This document shows positions 1-6,732 of a DNA stretch of 46,032 nt, in pieces. The stretch covers positions 1 through 46,032 of the forward strand of contig QKIY01000018.1 in NCBI GenBank assembly GCA_003250975.1. The letters run 5' to 3'. The stretch is from Gammaproteobacteria bacterium (GTDB taxonomy: Bacteria; Pseudomonadota; Gammaproteobacteria; Eutrophobiales; Eutrophobiaceae). Made by a program: the position numbers and the translations under genes. The notes under the pieces were generated by a model that saw only the letters and a program-made list of their open reading frames with translations, did not search any database and was not told where the DNA came from. Every line of letters begins with the position of its first letter. The stretch's first letter is position 1.

Positions 1-405
1 TTGTTTATTACCCGGAAATTAACACCGGAACCGGGCAAACCCTGGGAGAGTTACACTATCTTCCGTGCGACCGGCGAGGAAGACTGGGGTGTGTTTACAT
101 CTGTTTCAACTCGTACGGGGAAAATACTCTGGCAACACAAGGTGAACGACCCGATGGTCGGCGGCGCGCTGGCCACGGCGGGCAACCTGGTGTTTACCGG
201 CGAAGGTAATGGAAACTTCAATGCACTTAATGCCACTACCGGCGAGTTACTCTGGCAATACCAGACACAATACGGTGTCAATGCACCACCGATCACCTAT
301 GCGGTTAATGGCAAGCAATACATTGCAGTTGCCGCCGGTGGTAACAAGTTATTCGGTTATCCGACCGGTGATGAAGTCCTGGTCTTTTCCCTGGATGGGA
401 ATTAG
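1..405 (+). CDS. PQQ-dependent alcohol/methanol-type dehydrogenase, C-terminal end (partial)
   Basis: This is the last 134 residues of a periplasmic quinoprotein dehydrogenase; the start lies outside the window. The sequence shows beta-propeller blade repeats of the PQQ type, such as TGKILW and TGELLWQY, with aromatic residues closing each blade. It then has the typical closing stretch NGKQYIAVAAGG. Proteins of this family oxidise alcohols or aldehydes with pyrroloquinoline quinone and pass electrons to a c-type cytochrome or quinone. No haem-binding CXXCH follows the propeller, so this is a plain quinoprotein end rather than a quinohaemoprotein fusion. It converges with the SulP transporter gene, 22 bases away. 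The family is clear, but the substrate cannot be told from this fragment. Confidence 0.85.
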   Translation: MFITRKLTPEPGKPWESYTIFRATGEEDWGVFTSVSTRTGKILWQHKVNDPMVGGALATAGNLVFTGEGNGNFNALNATTGELLWQYQTQYGVNAPPITYAVNGKQYIAVAAGGNKLFGYPTGDEVLVFSLDGN

Positions 406-427
406 CCCCGCAAGATTTACAGATAAA

Positions 428-2116
428 TCAGTTCAGGGTGCTTAATACCGATTGCAGGTCCTTGCTCAACCGGGGACCGTTCCCGCCGTTTATCAATCCG
501 TAACGCCGCATCTTCTCTGCCAGCTTGTCTGAAGCGTGGATGAGGTGCAACGAGGTTTTTCTGGACGCCAGCGTATTGGCAATGGATTCCAGGTTCATCA
601 TAGCCGTGGTATCGAGCAATGCCACATCCGCCATATCGAGCACCACGGTGTGTATCTTGCGGTCGACAGATAGAATAATCTTCAACGCCTTGTGTGCCGC
701 ACCGAAAAACAGCGGTCCATTCACATCATAAATTACCACCCCCTCGACCGGTGCAGCCTCATGATGATGTGCATGACCCTCTAATATTGAAGTATTGGTC
801 AGTTCACTCATGCGACGAATAAAAATGATGGATGCCAGCACCAACCCGGTTACCACGGCTACCTCCATGTCCAGCAACACTGTAAGCGCGAAACAGGTCA
901 GGAAAACGGCCGCATCTTCCCGTGGCGCCCTTCGCACGATATGCAGCGCATGGCGGGCCTCGCTCATGTTCCACGCCACCATGATCAGCACGGCCGCCAT
1001 GGAGGCCATGGGAATCAATGACAGCAATGGCGCCAGGAACAGAATGGACAACAAAATGAAAATCCCGTGCACCACGCCCGCCACCGGTGTGCTGCCACCG
1101 GAACGCACGTTCAGTGCCGTGCGTGCAATCGCCGCCGTTACGGGGATCCCGCCAAAGAAAGGCACTAGGATATTGCCTAGACCCTGCCCGACAAGTTCGC
1201 TGTCAGGGTCATGTTGTTCACCGGTCATTCCGTCGGCGACGATCGCGCATAACAGGGATTCCAGGGAACCAAGCAAGGCGATGGCAAAGGCGGAACCCAG
1301 CAGTGTCCGTATCAGGTCAAATGAAAGTCCTACCGGTTGCCCGTCCGGGCCCGGTTGCAACCAGGGCAATAACAGTCGAGGTAACACGGGTGGTATCCCG
1401 GCACCTGTAATGCTGCCCGAATGGTAACTGAACCGGGAAGCTATCGTATCAACGTGTGGCAAATAGTCGAAATGATTAAATATGGCCGCAAGCAGTCCGC
1501 CGGAAACAAGCGCCACAAGGTAACCGGGAATACGGCTGCCGACCCGTTTCCATCCGATAAGTATCCCCAACGTTATGATTCCGATCACTGCTTCCTCCCA
1601 CTGCAACGTGGGTAACGCAGCGAAAAGAGACATGGTTTTCTCAATAAAATGGATACCCGCCTCACCTGGTTGCAATCCCAGAAAATCCTTCAGCTGGACA
1701 AAGGCGATTACCGTTCCAATACCCGAAGTAAAGCCGATTACCACGGGATACGGTATTGCCTGGATTAGCCGTCCAAAGCGCAGCAGGCCAAAAGCAACCA
1801 TCATAAAACCGGCAAGCAGGCCACTGATCAATAAGCCGCCCATTCCGTATTGCCCTACCACGGGTAATAAAATGACAACGAAGGCAGCCGTCGGGCCGGA
1901 GATATTGACATGCGAGCCACCCGTCAGTGCGATAAAGATCCCGCCAATGATCGCCGTGTATAGACCGTGTTGCGGTGGGGCCCCGCTGGCGATGGCCAGG
2001 CCCATGGCGAGCGGCAAGGCAACGACGCCGACCGTAGTGCCGGCGATTATGTTCTGTAAAAGGGTTGAGGACAGCGTGCCATCCTTGAGAGTGTCGCGCA
2101 GGGCTGATGCAATCAT
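428..2116 (-). CDS. dauA: SulP-family anion/dicarboxylate transporter with STAS domain (DauA-like)
   Basis: A 562-residue inner-membrane carrier of the SLC26/SulP family. The N-terminal two thirds is a string of membrane segments with the conserved stretches ALPLAMGLAIASG and ISGPTAAFVVILLPVVGQYG, then SELVGQGLGN before the later helices. The last 110 or so residues form a cytoplasmic STAS domain, with the LLDTTAM loop at the site where related domains are phosphorylated. The whole length resembles E. coli DauA (YchM), a succinate/C4-dicarboxylate carrier, but SulP members also move sulfate or bicarbonate, so the substrate is open. A short histidine-rich stretch (GHAHHHE) sits between the membrane part and STAS. 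The ATG at 2116 gives a normal N-terminus, although no clear Shine-Dalgarno precedes it. Confidence 0.88.
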   Translation of the reverse strand: MIASALRDTLKDGTLSSTLLQNIIAGTTVGVVALPLAMGLAIASGAPPQHGLYTAIIGGIFIALTGGSHVNISGPTAAFVVILLPVVGQYGMGGLLISGLLAGFMMVAFGLLRFGRLIQAIPYPVVIGFTSGIGTVIAFVQLKDFLGLQPGEAGIHFIEKTMSLFAALPTLQWEEAVIGIITLGILIGWKRVGSRIPGYLVALVSGGLLAAIFNHFDYLPHVDTIASRFSYHSGSITGAGIPPVLPRLLLPWLQPGPDGQPVGLSFDLIRTLLGSAFAIALLGSLESLLCAIVADGMTGEQHDPDSELVGQGLGNILVPFFGGIPVTAAIARTALNVRSGGSTPVAGVVHGIFILLSILFLAPLLSLIPMASMAAVLIMVAWNMSEARHALHIVRRAPREDAAVFLTCFALTVLLDMEVAVVTGLVLASIIFIRRMSELTNTSILEGHAHHHEAAPVEGVVIYDVNGPLFFGAAHKALKIILSVDRKIHTVVLDMADVALLDTTAMMNLESIANTLASRKTSLHLIHASDKLAEKMRRYGLINGGNGPRLSKDLQSVLSTLN

Positions 2117-2300
2117 ACTTGTTTAATGTTTCCTGGAAACTTGTACTAACACTGCAAATCCCTGACGGACAAAACACCACGAGCAGCGCGTTTCAATCGT
2201 CCGGGTGGAGATGACTTGTTAGGGTGAGTTGTAAAATACTGCCTGGATAATCCGGTAGGTATTATAAAATATTTCAATAAATCTAAAAACAAGATTCTTT

Positions 2301-2990
2301 TTACTTATCAACCCGTTCTTTAACATAACGTCCGCGAAAATCATATGTTATATCCCGCACCATGTCAGGGATAAGCTTTCTATAAGCGTCATCATATCCC
2401 TCCGTACCAACGGTGACACCAGTTTCACCATTTACGCTTACGTTGCCAAGTTTTCTTTTCCAGGATGTTGAGTTGCTCCACACTGTTGCCCCACCCTCTG
2501 TTTCAATAAGTTTTGCCGAGAGAGTCGCATGAAGTGTGGTATCCACGCTGGCATCAAGTTCAATGATATCTTCCAAATTTACATTGGTTTTAACATCCGA
2601 ATAAACGACATTACCGGTAAACAAAGCTGAAACTTTATACAGTTGCCCAATTTTTTGCATTGCTGCAATGTCCAGTTGGTTAGAACTGATACTTTTAAGG
2701 ACCTTTTCTTCGGTTCCCAATTCCACTATCGGTATACCCACTTGTGCCGATTGAATCTGATTCTGGAATAGCTCAGTGGCATATTCCGCCACAGATGGCT
2801 GGGCATTATCCGAAAAGGTAATTAAGCCCAACCGCCCGAACTGGGCAAGATCAAAGCGTGGCGGATAATAAACATCCACAGTTTTCGTGCAGGATGCCAG
2901 AGAAAGGACAGTTCCACCTAATAAAGAAATGGCTAAAAAATACCATAAGGAATCAATTTTAGAAAAATTTTTCATTTTCAATATTCCCAT
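2301..2990 (-). CDS. Predicted outer-membrane lipoprotein of unknown function
   Basis: A 229-residue protein with a lipoprotein signal: a basic start, a hydrophobic core and the lipobox LASC (Cys about residue 34 from the first ATG, 29 from the second). The mature part opens with a YYPPRFDLAQFGRLGLITF strand, then an alpha/beta region with an assembled-subunit look (AEYATELFQNQIQ). It is followed by a beta-rich stretch mentioning a dose-dependent TLSAKLIETEGGATVWS pattern. That pattern is common in CsgG/GNA1162-type lipoproteins, which help build secretion or cell-surface structures. This is resemblance only and the function is unknown. A second ATG at 2975 would give a more usual signal peptide length. 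It lies between the transporter and the amidotransferase genes, on the same strand but with separate spacing. Confidence 0.7.
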   Translation of the reverse strand: MGILKMKNFSKIDSLWYFLAISLLGGTVLSLASCTKTVDVYYPPRFDLAQFGRLGLITFSDNAQPSVAEYATELFQNQIQSAQVGIPIVELGTEEKVLKSISSNQLDIAAMQKIGQLYKVSALFTGNVVYSDVKTNVNLEDIIELDASVDTTLHATLSAKLIETEGGATVWSNSTSWKRKLGNVSVNGETGVTVGTEGYDDAYRKLIPDMVRDITYDFRGRYVKERVDK

Positions 2991-3072
2991 AGCTTTTCAA
3001 ATATTCTGATCTACTTGATTTTCCTTGTAGTAAATATTTTTAATATACCAAAACTTATTTTATCACTCGCAT

Positions 3073-3813
3073 TTATTCATCAGTAAAACGGCTGACAAAG
3101 CGTCTCAGTATTTCCTGCGCATAGGGTGTTTCGGCGTGTTTAATTCTTTCAATCAGGCCTTCCGCTTCTTCTGGTTTAAAATAACCATGATGTTTATAGA
3201 CATTGATGCGTACTGTAAATCCATCTGGATCAGCTTCGGGGTGAAACTGGGTTGCATATATATTACGTCGAACCCGGAACATTTGCACGGGACACATTGA
3301 CCCGCGCATCAACAGAACTGCACCATCAGGTACTGTATCACAGGCCTCTTTGTGACCTAGTAATACAGAAATCCGGTCGGGAAAGCCTGTTAACAAGGGG
3401 TCATTCTTCCCTTCTTCAGTAAGATCCAAAGTCACGCAGCCGACAGGCTCACGATAACGGGTAGAGACTGTAGCGCCCAGGTACATCCCCAGTAAACCAT
3501 TGCCGGAACATGCACCGAAAAAAGGAAAATCGTGGCCAACAATGTCATCGAATAAATGCATGAAATCCTGCTCGATTTTGATCTGTATTGCTGACTTTTC
3601 CTGTTGCGGCGTTGAGATATCGAATGGACTGCCACCAACAATAACTGCCGAGTAATCATCCAGGACCAGATCTGTAGGGATCCCTGTGTTTTCTATACGA
3701 ATACGCTGTAGCTTCTTTTTATCCAACCCACCATATTTCAATATCGCCTCGAACTCGTTGTCTGAAGTTTCGTCTTCCGGGCGCAACTGCAGGATGAGGA
3801 CAGGTTTTGTCAT
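3073..3813 (-). CDS. Class I glutamine amidotransferase-like protein (GuaA-N type)
   Basis: A 246-residue stand-alone glutamine amidotransferase domain. The nucleophile loop is FFGACSGNGLLG with Cys102, and the catalytic His-Glu pair is in QFHPEAD (His191, Glu193). The usual G-C-x-G-Q loop carries Asn instead of Gln after the glycine. Such proteins hydrolyse glutamine to supply ammonia, but stand-alone members usually have no known acceptor; some act on gamma-glutamyl compounds. The start at 3813 is an ATG and gives a full first beta strand (VLILQLRPED). It lies just beyond the truncated end of the cassette array at 4026, but shows no attC of its own, so it is treated as chromosomal. Confidence 0.82.
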   Translation of the reverse strand: MTKPVLILQLRPEDETSDNEFEAILKYGGLDKKKLQRIRIENTGIPTDLVLDDYSAVIVGGSPFDISTPQQEKSAIQIKIEQDFMHLFDDIVGHDFPFFGACSGNGLLGMYLGATVSTRYREPVGCVTLDLTEEGKNDPLLTGFPDRISVLLGHKEACDTVPDGAVLLMRGSMCPVQMFRVRRNIYATQFHPEADPDGFTVRINVYKHHGYFKPEEAEGLIERIKHAETPYAQEILRRFVSRFTDE

Positions 3814-3989
3814 GGGTATTTTCAGGTTTGCTATTTATTCACTATGGACATCAGGATTGTGATTATGCGGGATTGTAACCCTGGCTTCTACTTGCATATC
3901 CCGCAAGTCTCTATAAAGACTGAAAAAAATCGTGGTCAGTGCCTTATTATCAGGATGGAAAGCAACAAGTATGATCTGACCCCACTTAT

Positions 3990-4032
3990 CGGCAATTATC
4001 GCCGCCGTGTGTCCTGGAGCGTTTTGTTAGGC
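3990..4032 (-). other. Truncated attC site of the SRPBCC cassette
   Basis: On the minus strand the R'' box GCCTAAC (4032-4026) follows the SRPBCC stop codon by 28 bases. A short hairpin is present (CGGC at 3990-3993 with GCCG at 4001-4004). No matching GTTRRRY box could be found within the usual distance. Instead the sequence runs into GGGGTCAGATCATACTTG, which is unlike an attC end. The 3' half seems to have been lost, marking the distal edge of the array. Confidence 0.55.
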
Positions 4033-4060
4033 GATTTGTTTGCATCTATTTTAATGACAC

Positions 4061-4519
4061 TCACCCATTATCTGGAATATCAGGTTCAACTAACCGAGCA
4101 AGCTGCTCAAGTGATTCTTGCCACCCCAGGTAACACATTTCCTCCGGAATAACCGATGGAATGCCTTGCTGCACAATATTAAGGTCTGTTCCACAAGACA
4201 CTGTTTTAAGGTCGATTGATACTAACATTTCACCGGAGAGATTTTCGTCATCAAATCGGTCAGTATGTCGTATGCGCTCACTAGGTACCAGCTCGAGATA
4301 CTTGACAGTAAACGAATGACTATTTCCCGTCCCGAAATTTGTGAAGGACATCCGATAGCCACCACCTACGCGAACATCGATTTCGTGAATCGTCCCCGTA
4401 AAACCGAATGGTGGAAGCCAACGCTCCAGAGCACTCTTGTCAGTAAACGCCTTGTAGATTCGCTCAGCAGGTGCTCGTAGCACCCGGTGTAGTCGAACCG
4501 TACCTGTATTATCAGACAT
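4061..4519 (-). CDS. SRPBCC/AHSA1-family protein carried as a gene cassette
   Basis: A 152-residue single-domain protein of the START/Bet v1-like superfamily, AHSA1 branch. Typical features are the N-terminal strand and helix (VLRAPAERIYKAFTDKSALERW), the loop PFGFTG, the VGGGYRMSF strand and a C-terminal helix (GWQESLEQLARLVE). Family members bind small hydrophobic ligands or act as co-chaperones, and many are of unknown role in bacteria. The start is the ATG at 4519: AGGAG at 4530-4526 lies six bases upstream, which favours it over the GTG one codon earlier. The gene is the third and last cassette, with its leader running 35 bases from the attC core at 4555. The family is secure but the ligand is unknown. 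Confidence 0.88.
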   Translation of the reverse strand: MSDNTGTVRLHRVLRAPAERIYKAFTDKSALERWLPPFGFTGTIHEIDVRVGGGYRMSFTNFGTGNSHSFTVKYLELVPSERIRHTDRFDDENLSGEMLVSIDLKTVSCGTDLNIVQQGIPSVIPEEMCYLGWQESLEQLARLVEPDIPDNG

Positions 4520-4554
4520 CACAATCTCCTAATTTGCGTTGAGACTCGGCTGCC

Positions 4555-4635
4555 GCTTAACGATAAGGGTAAGGGGCCGCCGCTTTCTGGCGGTCCCAGC
4601 GAACGCAGAGAGCGAACTTGACCCGCTTGTTAGGT
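4555..4635 (-). other. attC recombination site (81 bp) after the membrane-protein cassette
   Basis: On the minus strand it runs from ACCTAAC (4635-4629) to GTTAAGC (4561-4555). Both boxes fit RYYYAAC and GTTRRRY. The middle contains an inverted repeat around GACCGCC/GGCGGCC. The stop codon of the upstream gene (TAA, 4632-4630) lies inside the first box. Confidence 0.85.
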
Positions 4636-5013
4636 GTTTTTTCGGTTTGTAAAATACTTCCATATATCAGCAATATCAAATACCAATGAGATAGCTATTG
4701 AAATAGATAAAACAATCAAGTAGATCCTGAATAAAGCATCAAAACTAGGAAGCCTTACAATTATATAAATGAGCAGCGGAACCCAGAAAATGTGACCAAG
4801 CCCGAGAATTTTCTCAAAACCAAAACGCGAATATAAACTCATCATCAGCATTGCGGAAATCATGAAAGTAACAAAGATTAGCTTCGCTAATGGTTCATGC
4901 CAGAAGCCTACACTCGCCAAATTAATAACCATAAGGTAAAACACCCAGACGGGTATCCATACTGGCTGTTGCATCAATTCGACAAAGAATCTAAATGGAT
5001 TTCTCAATTGCAT
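4630..5013 (-). CDS. Small integral membrane protein, unknown function (gene cassette)
   Basis: A 127-residue protein with about four hydrophobic segments: PVWIPVWVFYLMVINLASVG, LAKLIFVTFMISAMLMMSLY, HIFWVPLLIYIIVRL, and IYLIVLSISIAISLVFDIAD. It has a basic N-terminus (MQLRNPFRFF) and a basic tail. I do not recognise a family. The ATG at 5013 is preferred; a GTG two codons upstream at 5019 would start inside the attC core. The gene starts only five bases after the core of the preceding attC and has no evident Shine-Dalgarno. This is usual for cassettes that rely on translational coupling or leaderless starts. It is cassette two of the array, read from the array promoter. Confidence 0.75.
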   Translation of the reverse strand: MQLRNPFRFFVELMQQPVWIPVWVFYLMVINLASVGFWHEPLAKLIFVTFMISAMLMMSLYSRFGFEKILGLGHIFWVPLLIYIIVRLPSFDALFRIYLIVLSISIAISLVFDIADIWKYFTNRKNT

Positions 5014-5017
5014 TAAC

Positions 5018-5083
5018 ACCTAACGGTTGAGCTAAGGGGCGCCACCGACAGGTGGCGTCCCGTCATTGAGCGATTTGTTAGGT
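5018..5083 (-). other. attC recombination site (66 bp) after the Imm53 cassette
   Basis: On the minus strand it begins ACCTAAC (5083-5077) and ends GTTAGGT (5024-5018), two perfectly complementary outer boxes. The centre holds a strong hairpin, CGCCACC/GGTGGCG with a four-base loop (5040-5057). The Imm53 stop codon (TAA) is inside the first box. This is the clearest attC in the window. Confidence 0.92.
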
Positions 5084-5392
5084 GCCATTATCTGTAGCCC
5101 ATTGAAGAAAGACTTCGAGAATATTTTCCAGTTTTGTTTCATCCCCCGCACCATTCCAAATTCCATTTTCTACGTAGCAGTTTAACCAACGCTCCCCCTC
5201 AGGAAAACGCTGAGAGTCCACACCTTCGGAAATTTCTTTGAACCTACAGTCTTCCAACGGTGTATTGCTTAAATTTATTTTCACCCACCATCCAGGGTTG
5301 TCACAGCTTGCTATGCTAACTCCTGACGAATGCTCCCAAACCCCGTTACATTGTTTTGCATACCATTCTTGAATTCTTGATAGTGTAGTCAT
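5078..5392 (-). CDS. Imm53-family immunity protein (gene cassette)
   Basis: A 104-residue acidic protein that matches the Imm53 family of polymorphic-toxin immunity proteins. It starts with the helix IQEWYAKQCNGVWEHSSGV and continues with the strand SIASCDNPGWWVKINL and an NGIWNGAGDETKLENILEVF helix. Immunity proteins bind and block a specific toxin in the cytoplasm. No toxin gene is seen next to it, so it is an orphan, perhaps giving protection against a competitor's toxin. It is the first cassette after the array promoter, with its ATG three bases after the core GTTAGGT (5402-5396). The family assignment rests on my recall of the family pattern, not a search. Confidence 0.8.
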   Translation of the reverse strand: MTTLSRIQEWYAKQCNGVWEHSSGVSIASCDNPGWWVKINLSNTPLEDCRFKEISEGVDSQRFPEGERWLNCYVENGIWNGAGDETKLENILEVFLQWATDNGT

Positions 5393-5395
5393 GGC

Positions 5396-5402
5396 ACCTA
5401 AC
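5396..5402 (-). other. First recombination core site of the cassette array
   Basis: GTTAGGT on the minus strand marks where the first cassette joins the flanking sequence. Beyond it no second attC box is found, so the flank may be an attI or the remains of one. Three bases separate the core from the Imm53 start codon. Confidence 0.7.
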
Positions 5403-5408
5403 TAGGTT

Positions 5409-5431
5409 TTAAGGGACATTTTGTCCCTTAA
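5409..5431. repeat. Perfect 10-bp inverted repeat beside the array core site
   Basis: TTAAGGGACA and TGTCCCTTAA are separated by three bases. The hairpin is seven bases from the core site GTTAGGT, so it could be a terminator-like stem, an operator or part of a former attI. It has no T-run on the array side, which argues against a strong terminator. Confidence 0.55.
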
Positions 5432-5495
5432 GGTTATATAGAGGTATTGGGGGGACACGTTGAAAACTTTTTTCAAAGAGATGTTACTGGAATCA

Positions 5496-5525
5496 AGTAT
5501 AGTGCGCCTATATCCGGGGTGTCCA
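5496..5525 (-). promoter_or_regulatory. Candidate cassette promoter (Pc-like)
   Basis: On the minus strand a -35 box TGGACA (5525-5520) is followed after 18 bases by a -10 box TATACT (5501-5496). Each matches five of six consensus bases. It points into the cassettes and lies about 95 bases from the first core site. The same -35 hexamer is known from weak class 1 integron Pc variants. Confidence 0.6.
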
Positions 5526-5736
5526 GTTGAAGTACAGGCTGCACAAATGACGCGATGGCATGGATGCCAAGGAGCGGCGGCATTTTTAATATGTGATTCA
5601 GTACATGTCCCATAGATAACAGGGATTAGGGAAATGCTTGTTTATCGATTTAATTTCAATGAGTTATACTTTGATGTAGAAATTGGTATATTGGACATTG
5701 TTAATCACTAAAGCTGATATTTTCGCTAATGAGACC

Positions 5737-6732
5737 CTATCTCCGCGCAAGCAGGGTCCTGCCCTCTTTCGTCTTGATAACCAACGCACCGTCTTCGCTG
5801 AACTCATAACTTACCGCCGCCTGCAGTAGTTCAAGAAAATTGGATTCCTGGTCCATGAGTGCATCAGGACAAGCCATGCGCGTGGAAACGATGTTACTGA
5901 TAACAAGTGATTTACCGCTAACTTCATACGTAGCCTGGTAACGGTTACAAGTCGCGTGACCTGATACTTTTCCATCATCGCCAAACCGGATCGACGCACG
6001 TGAATGATCGATAATGCCCTTGCCGCCGATGTCTTCAACGATCCATTCATCACCCTGGAGTGGTGAAGCAAGCGGAGTTGCATATTCATAGGCAAGTGAA
6101 GGTGCTTCTGACAGGACCTGTTCCTTTGAACGAGATTCAAAACGGGCCTGTGCCTCTACTGCTTCTTCTGTTTCTTCCATACTGCCTGTGGCGGCATCCA
6201 GGGTTGCAAGGCCCCTATCGTCCTTGTCCCGCAAGTCCTGTTTGTTAAAATCCACGCTCTCTTTGGCCTTTTCCCAGATCATCTGTTTTTTCGCCGGGTG
6301 AATTTCATCGACCATTTTTCCCTCTGTCAGATTTCTTCCGATGCTGTCGGCCTCAGTCCTTGAAAGCTCAGCTTCTACCGGTGCTGATGGCTTACTTTCC
6401 TGTCGCTGGTTTTCCAAAGTCTGTTTTGCCTTGGCAATATCCCTTGCCCCCATCTCCAGTTTTGATTCGGGTGCTTTAAGTAATGGTTGTCCCTGTTCCT
6501 TGTAAATATTCAACACCAGGCTGACACCGATGACCAGAACGGCTGCGATGGAAACCGGGACATACCAACGTTGCTTACTAACCGGCGTGATTGCCTCCCG
6601 GGCGGCCTCGAGAATATGTTTATCCAAGTGTGCAGGCGGCTCTGAACCCTTTTCATCCCGGTAACGGCGTGACAGTTCGGAATTTCCCTGTAGGTATTCT
6701 TCCAACTCTTTGTCGTTGTCCTGCTGGCTCAT
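5737..6732 (-). CDS. Probable anti-sigma factor: single-pass membrane protein with C-terminal META (HslJ-like) domain
   Basis: A 331-residue protein. The cytoplasmic N-terminus (about residues 1-55, with SELSRRYRDEKGSEPPAHLD) looks like those of membrane anti-sigma factors next to ECF sigma genes in this class. It is followed by one membrane helix (residues 57-77, ending VLVIGVSLVLNIYKEQ), a long charged linker and a C-terminal META domain (about 226-331). Recognisable META motifs are GDEWIVEDIGGKG, GHATCNRYQATYEV and STRMACPDALM. The domain is also found in HslJ. Its start overlaps the sigma gene's stop by four bases, showing translational coupling. The fusion suggests the periplasmic domain senses envelope or stress state. 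The anti-sigma role is inferred from context; the META domain is directly visible. Confidence 0.75.
   Translation of the reverse strand: MSQQDNDKELEEYLQGNSELSRRYRDEKGSEPPAHLDKHILEAAREAITPVSKQRWYVPVSIAAVLVIGVSLVLNIYKEQGQPLLKAPESKLEMGARDIAKAKQTLENQRQESKPSAPVEAELSRTEADSIGRNLTEGKMVDEIHPAKKQMIWEKAKESVDFNKQDLRDKDDRGLATLDAATGSMEETEEAVEAQARFESRSKEQVLSEAPSLAYEYATPLASPLQGDEWIVEDIGGKGIIDHSRASIRFGDDGKVSGHATCNRYQATYEVSGKSLVISNIVSTRMACPDALMDQESNFLELLQAAVSYEFSEDGALVIKTKEGRTLLARR

Larger units (their letters stand above)
4026..5402 (-). mobile_element. Integrase-less integron cassette array (three gene cassettes)
   Basis: Three minus-strand genes are each followed by a site beginning RYYYAAC. The two internal sites end in GTTRRRY and have central inverted repeats, which is the definition of attC recombination sites. 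Read on the minus strand the order is core GTTAGGT (5402-5396), Imm53 gene, attC 5083-5018, membrane-protein gene, attC 4635-4555, SRPBCC gene, truncated attC from 4032. Stop codons of the first two genes are embedded in the R'' boxes (ACC-TAA-C), as is common in cassettes. No tyrosine recombinase gene is present in the 46 kb, so this is a cluster of attC sites lacking an integrase. It may be a relic, or served by an integrase elsewhere in the genome. Confidence 0.85.
5403..5736. other. Gene-free region upstream of the cassette array
   Basis: This 334-base stretch has no convincing coding sequence on either strand. It contains a 10-base inverted repeat at 5409-5431, a candidate promoter (5496-5525) reading into the array, and a small palindrome TGGCATGGATGCCA near 5560. 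The integrase gene that would normally sit here, facing away from the array, is absent. Confidence 0.6.

Noticed and set aside
2301-3813. The lipoprotein and amidotransferase genes as further integron cassettes
   Set aside because: No RYYYAAC/GTTRRRY pair or attC-like hairpin follows either gene, so only the three cassettes between 4026 and 5402 are accepted.
3844-4152. A 102-codon plus-strand reading frame overlapping the end of the SRPBCC gene
   Set aside because: It spans the truncated attC and reads the reverse of a confident gene, has no family likeness, and its apparent membrane part is chance. It is unlikely to be a gene.
5403-5736. A remnant integron integrase gene upstream of the array
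   Set aside because: No frame on either strand shows tyrosine-recombinase motifs, and reading frames are short and broken.
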